Source: Polynucleobacter asymbioticus
GTDB taxonomy: Bacteria > Pseudomonadota > Gammaproteobacteria > Burkholderiales > Burkholderiaceae
Direction: 5' to 3'
Assembly (NCBI RefSeq): GCF_018687575.1
Contig: NZ_CP061297.1
Coordinates: 750,821-814,820 of the forward strand
Length of the DNA stretch: 64,000 nucleotides
Numbering within the stretch: the first letter of the stretch is position 1; each line of letters opens with the position of its first letter. Positions 8,393-16,770 of the stretch are shown here, piece after piece. The position numbers were made by a program, and so were the translations under genes. The notes beneath the pieces were generated by a model, which was not told the DNA's origin, ran no database searches, and was given only the letters and a program-made list of their open reading frames with translations.

Positions 8393-8916
8393 GTCTTTTA
8401 ATCAACCTAGCCCTAAGTTTTTCTTTACTATCGCTTTTGGCAGTAGGGGGAGGCACTGCAGTATTGCCTGAAATGCAGTCTCTACTGTCCCATCATTTTG
8501 GTATAGATCACACCCAATTTGTTCATATCTACAGTATTGGTCAATTGGCGCCTGGCCCTAATATGCTGATGGTATTAGTTATTGGATATCAGTTGGCTGG
8601 CCTGCTCGGGGCTGGCATTGTTCTACTTTCTTTCTTCCTGCCCTCTAGTGTTTTATGTTTTTATATTGGCAGGCTCTGGAACCGCTTTGGTGAAAACCCA
8701 TGGAGACGTTCTATACAAAATGCTCTTGAACCCATCTCTATTGGCTTGATGGCCTCTGGAGTTTATGCCGTTGCTAAGGCATCTATCGTTGGCGGGGTTA
8801 CTGCAGCACTCGCATTAGTCAGCTTTTACCTCATCCTCAGAACCAAGATTAACCCAGTATTGGTTATTCTGGGCTCCGGAGGATTTGGTGCGCTACTGAT
8901 GGTCTACCTAAAGTAG
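8389..8916 (+). CDS. chrA: Chromate transporter, C-terminal-half protein
   Basis: The 175-residue partner of the preceding gene repeats the ChrA fold. It has LAVGGGTAVLPEMQ near residue 18 and GQLAPGPNMLMVLVIGYQLAG near residue 52, followed by hydrophobic segments. The two-gene arrangement is a natural short-chain form, not a frameshifted long ChrA, because each half has its own family motifs and start codon. The stop is 8 bp from the stop of the convergent TonB receptor gene. Confidence 0.87.
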   Translation: MSLLINLALSFSLLSLLAVGGGTAVLPEMQSLLSHHFGIDHTQFVHIYSIGQLAPGPNMLMVLVIGYQLAGLLGAGIVLLSFFLPSSVLCFYIGRLWNRFGENPWRRSIQNALEPISIGLMASGVYAVAKASIVGGVTAALALVSFYLILRTKINPVLVILGSGGFGALLMVYLK

Positions 8917-8923
8917 CCTCAGT

Positions 8924-11002
8924 TTAGAAAGTACCTCGCAAGCCAACCATGAGACTTCTACCTGGTTGGGGTGCAAAGAGTCTGACTGCCATTGGTGTAG
9001 TCGCATAACGAATTTGCTCATTGAGTAAATTCTTGAGGTTCATATACACAGTCCAATTTACATCTTTAATTTTCTCTGTGTAAGAGATTCCGGCGTTTAG
9101 TAAGTTGTAACTCGGTGCAGGCCCAATTTCCCAATTGGCTAAACGATTTTGCTGGTAGCTATAAATATAAGTAGCATTGGTAAGCCAGCCATTGCGCTGA
9201 TGTGCTACCTCAGCACCTAAACGCGGAGCAGGTTGGAGCGGCAGATTTCCGCCCGCATCAAATGTACCCTGAGAGGCATCACCAAAGATGCGCCCACCAA
9301 CACCATGCTGTCGCCAGTTATAGGTCAGTTCACCTTCAACACCTTTGATGGTAGCTGCTGCTTGTTGTGCAACGACTACTGAGAAGTTTTCTGCATCAGG
9401 TACCGATTGGCCAGTGTAGTAGCCATAGATGTAGTTATTAAAGCGGTTGGCATAGACGCTAGCTTTAGCACGCATCAAACCGCTGGTTTTCTGGATATTG
9501 AATTCTAGGTTATGCGAAGTCTCTTTATTTAAATTGGGATTACCAATATCAAACGTTGCAGTAGATTCATGTGCACCGTAAGAGTAAAGCTCTTGAGCGC
9601 TAGGAGCTCGCTGAGAAACGGTATAGGCAACCCCAGCACCATGTCCCTGCATAAAGTTCCATAAACCACCAGCAGAGTAGGACATTAGATTGAAGTTGCG
9701 GTTTTGCAAGGTAATGGTGGGCATATCACCAGTATTGACTGGTTCAGATACAAGCTCGGTTCCCAGATTTGGCTTTTGAGCCACATTGTTGTAGCGCAAT
9801 CCTAAACTGCCTTGAAGAGAGTTCCACTTGCCTTCTTCAATCCAAAATAGGGCAGTGGAATTTGTTTTTGTTGGTGGCACGATTGCATAGCTACCGGTTC
9901 CAACTTCAGTTGCGTTGAGTGAGGCTGCAGAGACCTGTGCTCCAAAGGTGCCTTTCCATCCAGCGATAGGATTATGGGCTAATTCAAATCGAGCCTCATT
10001 GGCAATATTCTTCCAAAGGGAGGCTGCTTCACCAGCATTATTAAATTCTGTATGGTTGTAATTAGAATTCGCTGCACTAAATTTGAATGAAGAGAAGCCT
10101 GCGAATGGATCGCGCGTTTGATGTTGCAGGTCATATCGATTCTGCGACTGATTAATCGAGCCACCTTCTGGTGTTGGAATGCCGTAATTGTTATTGAGGC
10201 GCTCAACCGAAACACCGGTATATCCATTTTGACCAATGTAGGAGACGCCAACACCCAAATTATTTTGATTGCTAAAAGAATTCGGTAATTTGCCCGAGTA
10301 TGGGACGCTGAGAGGTTCGCCTGGATTAATTGCCCATTCTTGATTTGGTCCGCCTTGATTGGCATAACCCGGTATACGATAGTTATTAGCATTATTAATT
10401 GCAGTATCAACGTGCACTGCAACTGAACCAAACGCTCCATCCACCTCAGCTGACGCAGCTCTACCATTGTTAACAGTTTCATAACTGGTATTGATGGCGC
10501 CTGTAGCTCTATCGGGCAGGTTGGTCAGGATTCGATCATTCACTACATTCACAAGTCCACCGCTGGAGCCTGAACCATAGAGAAGGGCGGCTGCACCACG
10601 CAGGATCTCCACTTGATGGGCGTTTTGCATATTGTTTCCAACCGCGTGGTCCTGTGAGATGTTGGAAACATCACCCACTGATAAACCATTTTGCAAAATC
10701 TGAACGCGAGCACCTTCAAGTCCACGAATCACTGGACGCGATGATCCCGCGCCATATCCGGTTGCAGACACGCCTAACTCATTGGCAAGAGTGGCGCCTA
10801 AGGTCGTGCCTAATTTATTCAGAAGCTCGTCACCTTGCAAAATCTTAGTAGGCGTCAAAATACTCTGGGTGGCTTCTTGAGATCCAGTAGCTGTTATTTC
10901 AAGTGAGGGTTGAGATTGTGCAAGCGCGGTAGAGCTAATCAATCCTGTGACTAAAACGTAGATCAGCTTGTGCTTAGCCAATGGCTTATCAATTTGATAC
11001 AT
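8924..11002 (-). CDS. TonB-dependent outer-membrane receptor, ZnuD-like
   Basis: The product has 692 residues from the ATG at 11002, which has GGAA upstream; a longer reading from 11068 lacks a signal-peptide start. It begins with a signal peptide ending near ALAQS. The plug domain follows: TLGATLANELGVSATGYGAG, RPVIRGLEG, QDHAVG and EILRGAAALLYGSGSSGG, then VNVVNDRI. A 22-strand barrel ends in a terminal Phe (GLRGTF). The plug closely resembles ZnuD-type zinc receptors, so zinc or another scarce metal is the likely substrate. The small Cys/His protein upstream on the same strand fits a metal-uptake unit, possibly Zur-controlled, though I saw no clear Zur box. Confidence 0.85.
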   Translation of the reverse strand: MYQIDKPLAKHKLIYVLVTGLISSTALAQSQPSLEITATGSQEATQSILTPTKILQGDELLNKLGTTLGATLANELGVSATGYGAGSSRPVIRGLEGARVQILQNGLSVGDVSNISQDHAVGNNMQNAHQVEILRGAAALLYGSGSSGGLVNVVNDRILTNLPDRATGAINTSYETVNNGRAASAEVDGAFGSVAVHVDTAINNANNYRIPGYANQGGPNQEWAINPGEPLSVPYSGKLPNSFSNQNNLGVGVSYIGQNGYTGVSVERLNNNYGIPTPEGGSINQSQNRYDLQHQTRDPFAGFSSFKFSAANSNYNHTEFNNAGEAASLWKNIANEARFELAHNPIAGWKGTFGAQVSAASLNATEVGTGSYAIVPPTKTNSTALFWIEEGKWNSLQGSLGLRYNNVAQKPNLGTELVSEPVNTGDMPTITLQNRNFNLMSYSAGGLWNFMQGHGAGVAYTVSQRAPSAQELYSYGAHESTATFDIGNPNLNKETSHNLEFNIQKTSGLMRAKASVYANRFNNYIYGYYTGQSVPDAENFSVVVAQQAAATIKGVEGELTYNWRQHGVGGRIFGDASQGTFDAGGNLPLQPAPRLGAEVAHQRNGWLTNATYIYSYQQNRLANWEIGPAPSYNLLNAGISYTEKIKDVNWTVYMNLKNLLNEQIRYATTPMAVRLFAPQPGRSLMVGLRGTF

Positions 11003-11059
11003 GGTATTTCCTTCAATCCTAATGAGCGCTAGCAATGAGATAGCGCAATAAATCTGGAG

Positions 11060-11080
11060 GCCAAACAAATTCTGTTTGGC
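11060..11080 (-). other. Hairpin between the small Cys/His gene and the TonB receptor gene
   Basis: GCCAAACA and TGTTTGGC form an 8-bp stem over a 5-nt loop. No U-run follows in the transcribed direction, so it may be an mRNA-processing or stability hairpin rather than a terminator. A second small inverted repeat (GCGCTA at 11026, TAGCGC at 11041) lies nearer the receptor start. Confidence 0.4.
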
Positions 11081-11092
11081 GTGTTGGGCGAT

Positions 11093-11458
11093 TTACAGGA
11101 TGAAGCTAGGTGGCGCTCTCGATTGATATAGCCCAACATAGATTCGGGCTGGCAAAGAGTCATTGGATACCAATTGCACTTCATGAGAGAAGTTGATGCC
11201 AAGGAGTAAAGCGGGCGCTGAGGCAACGAAACCAGCAAGCGTGAGTGCGTCTAATAGATGACAACTTGCGGAGCTATGGCCAAGAGTAGGAGATTGATCT
11301 ACACAACTCAGTTCGATGGCTTGATTCTGTATTCCGGAGTGGGCAATGCTATGCGCAAAGCCAATCCAGTGTGTGCCTACTAAGCTGGCAAGCAAAAAGC
11401 TCAGGGCGATCCAAGCCCGGAATTGCTTTCTGAATTTGCTTAAAAATAAGGCTTCCAT
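11093..11458 (-). CDS. Small membrane-anchored Cys/His protein (DUF2946-like)
   Basis: The 121-residue product has a basic N-terminus and a hydrophobic signal or anchor (AWIALSFLLASLVGTHWIGFAH, about residues 17-38). A His/Cys-containing periplasmic part includes HSIAHS, ELSCVDQS and HSSASCHLLDALTLAG. It resembles DUF2946-type and CzcI-type small proteins found next to metal receptors. The open frame extends further upstream through the tRNA-Pro gene, which cannot be coding, so the ATG at 11458 is chosen. It probably shares a transcript with the ZnuD-like receptor 90 bp downstream. Function unknown; metal sensing or binding is inferred. Confidence 0.6.
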   Translation of the reverse strand: MEALFLSKFRKQFRAWIALSFLLASLVGTHWIGFAHSIAHSGIQNQAIELSCVDQSPTLGHSSASCHLLDALTLAGFVASAPALLLGINFSHEVQLVSNDSLPARIYVGLYQSRAPPSFIL

Positions 11459-11518
11459 ACGCCGAATCTTACAGTATTTGCCCATGCAGGCCATCTCGGT
11501 GTAGAATATCAATTCCGT

Positions 11519-11595
11519 CGGAGTGTAGCGCAGCCTGGTAGCGCACCTGCTTTGGGAGCAGGGGGTCCAAGGTTCGAATCCTTGTACTCCGACCA
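11519..11595 (+). tRNA. tRNA-Pro (anticodon UGG)
   Basis: The 77-nt gene has an acceptor stem beginning CGGAGTG, the D-arm AGCGCAGCCTGGTAGCGC, an anticodon stem CCTGC/GCAGG with loop TTTGGGA (anticodon TGG at 11553-11555), a T-loop TTCGAATC and an encoded CCA. Confidence 0.97.
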
Positions 11596-11632
11596 CTTTC
11601 TCTTTGTATTACGTTTTCAGTCCCAGTACACA

Positions 11633-11712
<80 letters not shown>

Positions 11713-12054
11713 CCTCCTTATTTAATATTGTTTCAGGCTAGTTAATTGTGTCTGATTGGCTCAATCATGGCTAGAGCTTGGCTAGTGTTGGAGTGGCCTT
11801 TGGTAGGGCGTAGGTGATCCTGGATGACTATTAGCGACTCTGCGACTGAGCAACTTTAATGAAATTTAGGGGCTGGGCTTGTGGTGTCGGTTTGACCCGA
11901 CTCGGAGGTGTCCGGTTACGTGACGGTCGGGTGGCTCTTATAGGGTGGCTTGCTGATACCCAAAACTGGATGATTGGTGGTGATGGGTGTCGGAGAGCGG
12001 CCAATAGCGGTCTATCCTCATGATCCTCAAAAATTACGCTACATTACTGATTTA
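11713..12054. other. Non-coding left end of the island
   Basis: No convincing gene is present in these 342 bases. They hold two tandem dyad elements (about 11882-11903 and 11906-11928) nested in a further inverted repeat (CCCGAC at 11896, GTCGGG at 11926). A frame open from a TTG at 11974 joins the CDF gene but lacks family similarity before residue 28. Confidence 0.6.
11882..11928 (+). repeat. Tandem pair of island dyad elements (GTGTC-N9-GAC family)
   Basis: The right unit (11906-11928) reads AGGTGTC, the 9-nt core cggttacgt, then GACGGTC. It matches the island consensus AAGTGTC-N9-GACACTT with degenerate outer bases. The left unit (from 11884) has GTGTC followed by a 10-nt core and GAC, so it is a weaker relative. 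They lie ahead of the metal module. Confidence 0.5.
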
Positions 12055-12882
12055 ATGTCAAATCATCTCAATCCCTCAATCTCTAAAACCATATTCATCG
12101 TGCCTGCTATGGATTGTCCATCGGAAGAGCAGATGATCCGCATGGCATTGGGCTCATTATCAATACACACGATGGATTTTGATATTCCCAATCGAAAATT
12201 AATCATTTGTCATAGCGAAGAGCCTAATGTGGTTCACGATAAATTAGTTCCCTTAGGTTTTGGGGCAAAGATTGAAAGCAGCCAAGTATTAGAAGACTTT
12301 GAAATTAAGCCAATTCAATTGGATGCCGCCAAAGATGCTCAAGAGCGAAAAGTCTTAATTTGGCTCTTGGCATTAAACGGATTGATGTTCTTTGTTGAGA
12401 TTATTGCGGGCTGGATTGCCCAATCGGCAGGGCTTATTGCTGATGCTTTGGATATGTTTGCCGATGCCGCAGTCTATGTGGTGGCTTTATATGCCGTTGG
12501 TAAAGCCGCACAGCATAAGCTCAAAGCCGCTAAATTAGCTGGTGTGGTTGAATTACTTTTAACTGCTCTTGCTTTTTGGCGTACGGGTTATCAAATTTAC
12601 ATTGGGACAATGCCTGAACCCAATGCCATGATTTGGATTTCGCTACTTGCTTTGACAGTTAATGTCACCTGCCTATATCTAATATCTAAACGCAAGAATG
12701 ATGGCGTTCATATGCGAGCCAGTTATATCTTCTCCGCCAATGATGTTTTGGCAAATCTAGGAGTTATTATTGCTGGTGTATTGGTGGTTTGGCTCAATAG
12801 CCCCTATCCAGATTGGGTCATTGGACTAGTTATCGGATTCTTAGTATTAAGCGGTGCTATTCGTATACTGCGTTTGAAGTAA
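12055..12882 (+). CDS. CDF-family cation efflux protein with N-terminal metal-binding domain
   Basis: The product has 275 residues from the ATG at 12055; a 27-residue extension from a TTG at 11974 shows no family features. An N-terminal HMA-like region has [18 protein letters not shown], where the usual CxxC is reduced to a single Cys. Six membrane segments follow with the CDF signature [17 protein letters not shown] near residue 130 and a second Asp-bearing segment [11 protein letters not shown] near residue 225. It should export divalent metal from the cytoplasm to the periplasm, feeding the CzcCBA-like pump downstream. No cytoplasmic C-terminal CDF domain is present: the protein ends right after the last membrane segment. 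Confidence 0.78.
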   Translation: MSNHLNPSISKTIFIVPAMDCPSEEQMIRMALGSLSIHTMDFDIPNRKLIICHSEEPNVVHDKLVPLGFGAKIESSQVLEDFEIKPIQLDAAKDAQERKVLIWLLALNGLMFFVEIIAGWIAQSAGLIADALDMFADAAVYVVALYAVGKAAQHKLKAAKLAGVVELLLTALAFWRTGYQIYIGTMPEPNAMIWISLLALTVNVTCLYLISKRKNDGVHMRASYIFSANDVLANLGVIIAGVLVVWLNSPYPDWVIGLVIGFLVLSGAIRILRLK

Positions 12883-12899
12883 AGCTAAAAGAGGGTAAT

Positions 12900-13235
12900 T
12901 TGGAATTTATAAAACTCACAGGACTATTTGCTATTACGGCTGTAGCCGAGATTATTGGTTGTTATCTTCCATGGCTTGTATTGAGACAAGATAAGCCTGC
13001 TTGGTTGTTTTTGCCAGCGATAGTATCTCTACTATTATTTGCGTGGTTGCTAACCCTTCACCCTACCGCCGCAGGTAGAACTTATGCGGCGTATGGCGGT
13101 ATGTATATTGTCGTTGCTCTGATATGGCTCAGACTAGTTGAAGGAATTGAACTGACAAGGTGGGATGTAGTTGGGGCAATAGTCGCCTTAATTGGTATGG
13201 CAATTATCGCTTTTCAACCATTTAGTAGGAGCTAG
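12900..13235 (+). CDS. ynfA: YnfA family (UPF0060) membrane protein
   Basis: Read from a TTG at 12900 preceded by GAGGGT, the product has 111 residues, the usual YnfA size (108). It has four hydrophobic helices and the family blocks [31 protein letters not shown] and [17 protein letters not shown]. YnfA proteins resemble small multidrug-type transporters and are often found with metal-resistance genes. It starts 17 bp after the CDF gene and is likely co-transcribed. Specific function unknown. Confidence 0.88.
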   Translation: MEFIKLTGLFAITAVAEIIGCYLPWLVLRQDKPAWLFLPAIVSLLLFAWLLTLHPTAAGRTYAAYGGMYIVVALIWLRLVEGIELTRWDVVGAIVALIGMAIIAFQPFSRS

Positions 13236-13447
13236 TGGCATGTTGTTTAAAACCACAGTCTAGATACAGAGTCGGGCATCCTAAGCTTTGGTCGATTCTG
13301 CCTAGGGACATCAAGAAACACTAAAATTGTGTGTAGGTGTTTTACTGGTATGAGCTGTCGGTAACATCTTTATCCAAAGCTAATCCATTAAGCGTTTGTG
13401 AGAAAGCTCATAATGCAAAATACTAAGAAATATGCTGTAATAGAAAC

Positions 13448-13783
13448 ATGAGAAAAATCCTGATAATTCTGGCCCTGCTAGCTTTATCTATACAAACATC
13501 CTATGCTACGGTTTCTGCTTACTGCCAAGAAGAGCGGGCAGCAGCTTCTCATGTTTCACATCACGAGCATGAGAAGCCAGTCAGTATTGCCTCAGCTAGC
13601 GATTCTGCAAGCTACGATTCTGATTGTGGAGTCTGTCATTTAGCACATTCTCCAGCATTGCATTCCACTTTTACCATTTCAGTTACTTCTACCGTCTTTC
13701 ATTATGAAGATGCTCGATTAGAGTTTTTAGTCGATATTTCTCCTCACCGCCCCGAAAAACCCAATTGGCTCGCTCTCGCCTAA
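13448..13783 (+). CDS. CzcI-like small periplasmic Cys/His protein
   Basis: The 111-residue protein has a signal peptide (residues 1-20, ending SYA) and a His-rich stretch (SHVSHHEHE). It also has a YDSDCGVCHLAHS motif and the C-terminal PHRPEKPNWLALA ending seen in CzcI-type proteins that precede czcC. CzcI is thought to modulate expression of the czc operon and may bind metal in the periplasm. It is the first gene of the efflux operon. Two mutually exclusive hairpins follow its stop, the first overlapping its last codons, which could couple its translation to czcCBA expression. Confidence 0.72.
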   Translation: MRKILIILALLALSIQTSYATVSAYCQEERAAASHVSHHEHEKPVSIASASDSASYDSDCGVCHLAHSPALHSTFTISVTSTVFHYEDARLEFLVDISPHRPEKPNWLALA

Positions 13784-13824
13784 GTTAGCGAGAGCCTTAA
13801 CCTAATTCTTCTCCTCTCGCTAAC
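13772..13824 (+). promoter_or_regulatory. Attenuator-like competing hairpins between czcI and czcC
   Basis: Hairpin A pairs GCTCTCGC (13772-13779) with GCGAGAGC (13788-13795). Hairpin B pairs GTTAGCGAGAG (13784-13794) with CTCTCGCTAAC (13814-13824), 11 bp and perfect, followed by TCTGTTTTG. The two share 13788-13794, so only one can form. Hairpin A lies over the last czcI codons, so a ribosome finishing czcI would block A and favour B. The following U-run is poor, so B as a terminator is uncertain. Confidence 0.5.
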
Positions 13825-13853
13825 TCTGTTTTGAACAAACAAATGGAGTTTTT

Positions 13854-15137
13854 ATGTTGCGAGAGTATTCGGGCGTAGTTCGTCGCTGCGTCATTCAATT
13901 TACTGGATTGGTTTTTATATTGGGATCGCCAATAGCGCTGGCTAATGGCGAGCGCAAAGCTGAGTCGGCCTTAAAGTCCTTCTATGAATCTTCATGGGAG
14001 CGCCAACCTGACAATAAGTCCTATCAGTATCGAGTAGAGGCCGCGCTTGCTAAGCAAAAAATTGCTAGCAGCCTTTTGGTAAGCCCCGCTTCGGTTGAAG
14101 TGTCGCAAAAGACCGATAGAACTAACACCAATCAAGGCGCTAGCGAAACCATACTGGGTTTAGATATTCCTCTGTGGTTGTGGAATGAGCGGTCAAGCTC
14201 AATTAATTTAGCGGATGCTGAATATAAAAAGCTTTTGTCTCAATACTATCTATCCCAATTGAGAATTGCAGCTGAAGTAAGGGATGCCTATTGGAATTAC
14301 CAGAAATCAAAAATTGAGTCTGATTTAGCGCTACGCAGAAATGAGAATGCAAAGAGCTTAGCTCTTGATGTTGAAAAGAGATTTAAGGCTGGAGACTTAT
14401 CTCGCGCAGATCTTCATCAGGCTAATGGCGCCCTCGCATCATCAGAAGCTTTTTTGGTCGAAGCGCAGGCCAACGTCATTAATGCTGAGCAAAGGGTGCG
14501 TTCTTTATTGGGAAGTGAGTATCTCAAGAAAATCCAATTCGGTGACATTACTAAAAATATTGAACCGTTACCCAAGGTTCCTGAAAACCTGTCAGGACTA
14601 GATTCTAGTTTGCCAATCGTTGCAGCCCTTGTAGATCAGTTAGAGGTTGCTAAAAAAGCAGTTGACCTAGCAAAGTCTCAAACTCGGGCCTCCCCACAAT
14701 TGCAAATATGGACTACTAAGGGCCGTGAAGTCTATGGCGTTCCGTATCAGCAATCAGTTGCTGTTGGGTTAAGAATTCCTTTTGGCTCTGATGCTCGCAA
14801 TACCAATAGATTGGCCAGTGCTACCGCTGAGATGGTCGATTCAGAGGTTCGATTGTCCTATGAGCGAGAGTCTGCATTAAGTAATGTGGAGTCAAATGTG
14901 GCTTTAGTGAAGTCGGCAAAAATGAAGCTTGGCGCCGCAGATAAGAGGTCTAACTTAGCCAATGAAACACGTCAATTTTTTGACAAATCATTTCGCTTTG
15001 GTGAAACCGATTTGCCCACAAGACTACGTATAGAGCTAGAAGCAGTCGATGCAAATAGACAGGCTGCGATTGCAAAAATCAATTACGCAGTTTCAGTTTC
15101 AAATTTACGACAGGCCCTTGGCCTGTTACCAGAGTAA
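13854..15137 (+). CDS. czcC: CzcC-like outer-membrane channel of a metal RND efflux pump
   Basis: This 427-residue TolC-family outer-membrane factor has a signal peptide ending near ALANG (about residue 31). Two repeats of long alpha-helical coiled coil give the barrel-tunnel structure (for example RIAAEVRDAYWNYQKSK and the C-terminal DANRQAAIAKINYAVSVSNLRQALG). It exports metal across the outer membrane together with CzcB and CzcA. It follows the CzcI-like gene after the competing hairpins, and the next gene starts 13 bp later. Confidence 0.85.
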   Translation: MLREYSGVVRRCVIQFTGLVFILGSPIALANGERKAESALKSFYESSWERQPDNKSYQYRVEAALAKQKIASSLLVSPASVEVSQKTDRTNTNQGASETILGLDIPLWLWNERSSSINLADAEYKKLLSQYYLSQLRIAAEVRDAYWNYQKSKIESDLALRRNENAKSLALDVEKRFKAGDLSRADLHQANGALASSEAFLVEAQANVINAEQRVRSLLGSEYLKKIQFGDITKNIEPLPKVPENLSGLDSSLPIVAALVDQLEVAKKAVDLAKSQTRASPQLQIWTTKGREVYGVPYQQSVAVGLRIPFGSDARNTNRLASATAEMVDSEVRLSYERESALSNVESNVALVKSAKMKLGAADKRSNLANETRQFFDKSFRFGETDLPTRLRIELEAVDANRQAAIAKINYAVSVSNLRQALGLLPE

Positions 15138-15150
15138 GGTCACTTTAACT

Positions 15151-15723
15151 ATGAATTTATTGAACAAATATAGTCAGTTGGCGTCAAAACTATTAATTGC
15201 GCTATCTCTGACAATCGCATCGGCAGCTTATGCAGGGCCTGGTCATGGGGAGGAAAAACCCACTACTGCACAAACTCAATCATTACCCCGCTTTTATGCT
15301 GAATCTGATCTCTATGAGGCGGTAGGAGTGATTAACGGCAAGGAAATCACGCTCTACCTAGATCGCTACTCCTCCAATGAATTGGTCAAAGGAGCTAAGG
15401 TTGAAATAGAGCTTGAGGGCTCTAAAATTAGTTCAGAGCCTCATGGCGATGGAGAGTATCTCTTTCGCCTAAAAAATAAAATTAAAGATCAGCCTACTGC
15501 GATCACTATCACGATTAATGATGATGATGTTACCGACATACTAGCAGCCACTATCGATCTAAGTTCCTTTGAGCGCTCCTCATTGATCACTTGGAAATCA
15601 GCAATAAAAATCTTGCTTTATTTCAGCCTCTTGATGGCAATTGCCTATTTGTCTTATCGCAAGAAAGAGATGTTGATGACGCATACAAAAAAGTTAATTA
15701 AACAAATCAAGGAGCGGGTATGA
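15151..15723 (+). CDS. Periplasmic protein with C-terminal membrane anchor, unknown, in czc operon
   Basis: I do not recognise a named family. From the ATG at 15151 the product has 190 residues: a signal peptide ending AYAGPGHGEE, a beta-rich periplasmic region (VGVINGKEITLYLDRYSSNE, IELEGSKISSEPHGDGEYLFRL), one membrane helix (AIKILLYFSLLMAIAYLSY) and a basic cytoplasmic tail. The GPGHGE sequence after the signal peptide also occurs in the CzcB-like protein next door, suggesting a shared metal-contact or sorting segment. It overlaps czcB by 4 bp and is therefore part of the pump operon. It might gate or load metal into the pump. Confidence 0.6.
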   Translation: MNLLNKYSQLASKLLIALSLTIASAAYAGPGHGEEKPTTAQTQSLPRFYAESDLYEAVGVINGKEITLYLDRYSSNELVKGAKVEIELEGSKISSEPHGDGEYLFRLKNKIKDQPTAITITINDDDVTDILAATIDLSSFERSSLITWKSAIKILLYFSLLMAIAYLSYRKKEMLMTHTKKLIKQIKERV

Positions 15724-16760
15724 ATCGCAAACAAAGAGATTTTGTATTTCGCCCCATTATCCTTATTGGTTTATCTGTGGCGCTATTTGCTTTTAAGGTT
15801 CATGCTGGGCCGGGTCATGGCGAGTCGGAAGTATCCCAAGTTCAAGGCGACGCCCCGAAAAGACAGTCGGACGGCAGTCTTTTTATTCCCAAGCCTGCGC
15901 AACGCCAGTTACAAGTGATGACAACTCCTGGCCAGTTCGGCGAATATGCCAAAACCTATGATTTAGCTGGAAAAGTCATCATGGATCCTAATTTTGGCGG
16001 TAAGGTGCAGGCGATTGTTGCGGGCCGTATTACGCCGGGACCAGCTGGTTTTCCATTGCCCGGACAGAAGGTTAGTAAAGGCGATGTCTTGGCGTATGTA
16101 ACTCCAGAGGCTGGCCCAGGAAAATCAAGATCACTTGCGGAAAGTCGACTAAAGCGTTTGCGAGATCTTAGCGATACGGTCCCTCGTAAGACTATTGAAG
16201 AGGCAGAAGCGGCCGTCGCGAACGAGGAATTAAGAGCCCCAGTCAGCGGAATTATTTCTACTACGGGTGTTGTATCTGGCCAAGTAGTGCAAGCAAGAGA
16301 TCTAATCTTTGAGGTCGTTAATCCATCCAAGCTATTAATAGAAGCGCTTGCCTACGACTCAAATCTGAGTAAGAACATTGCTGATGGCAAAGTGGATGTC
16401 AATGGCAAAGTGATTGAGCTCAAGTATCTCGGTGGTGGACAGACCCTCAGAGAGCAAGCTTTACCTCTTACTTTTTCTGCTAAATCGGACGATCTCCAAT
16501 TTTTACCGATAGGCCAACCCATTCGAGTATTCGTAAATACCGATAGCAAGGTCACTGGAGTAAAGGCCCCTTCAAAATCATTAGTCAAAAGTAGCTCGAA
16601 CCAAACAATTGTCTGGATTAAAAAGTCCCCAGAAATATTTGAGCCCAGAACAGTTGTATATGAGCCTTTAGATGGTCAAAACATTGTTATCACTAGCGGT
16701 ATTAAAGATGGTGAACGAGTCATTACTGATGGGGCATCCCTCATCAATCAAATTCGTTAA
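15720..16760 (+). CDS. czcB: CzcB-like periplasmic adaptor (membrane fusion protein)
   Basis: The 346-residue adaptor has an N-terminal hydrophobic signal ending HAGPGHGE. A first lipoyl-like half (AIVAGRITPGPAGFPLPGQKVSKGDVLAYV), a very short helical hairpin (SRSLAESRLKRLRD... EEAEAAVANEE), a second lipoyl half (LRAPVSGIISTTGVVSGQVV) and a beta-barrel follow. It links the RND pump to the outer-membrane channel. The hairpin is shorter than in typical CzcB, consistent with a compact adaptor. Its start overlaps the previous stop by 4 bp, and czcA follows after 10 bp. Confidence 0.86.
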   Translation: MNRKQRDFVFRPIILIGLSVALFAFKVHAGPGHGESEVSQVQGDAPKRQSDGSLFIPKPAQRQLQVMTTPGQFGEYAKTYDLAGKVIMDPNFGGKVQAIVAGRITPGPAGFPLPGQKVSKGDVLAYVTPEAGPGKSRSLAESRLKRLRDLSDTVPRKTIEEAEAAVANEELRAPVSGIISTTGVVSGQVVQARDLIFEVVNPSKLLIEALAYDSNLSKNIADGKVDVNGKVIELKYLGGGQTLREQALPLTFSAKSDDLQFLPIGQPIRVFVNTDSKVTGVKAPSKSLVKSSSNQTIVWIKKSPEIFEPRTVVYEPLDGQNIVITSGIKDGERVITDGASLINQIR

Positions 16761-16770
16761 GGACTAAGAC

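Noticed and set aside
7820..8916. chrA interrupted by a frameshift
   Set aside because: Both halves have their own family motifs and coupled start codons, as in natural short-chain pairs.
11459..11596. Upstream extension of the Cys/His protein frame
   Set aside because: It translates the tRNA-Pro gene backwards; the real start is at 11458.
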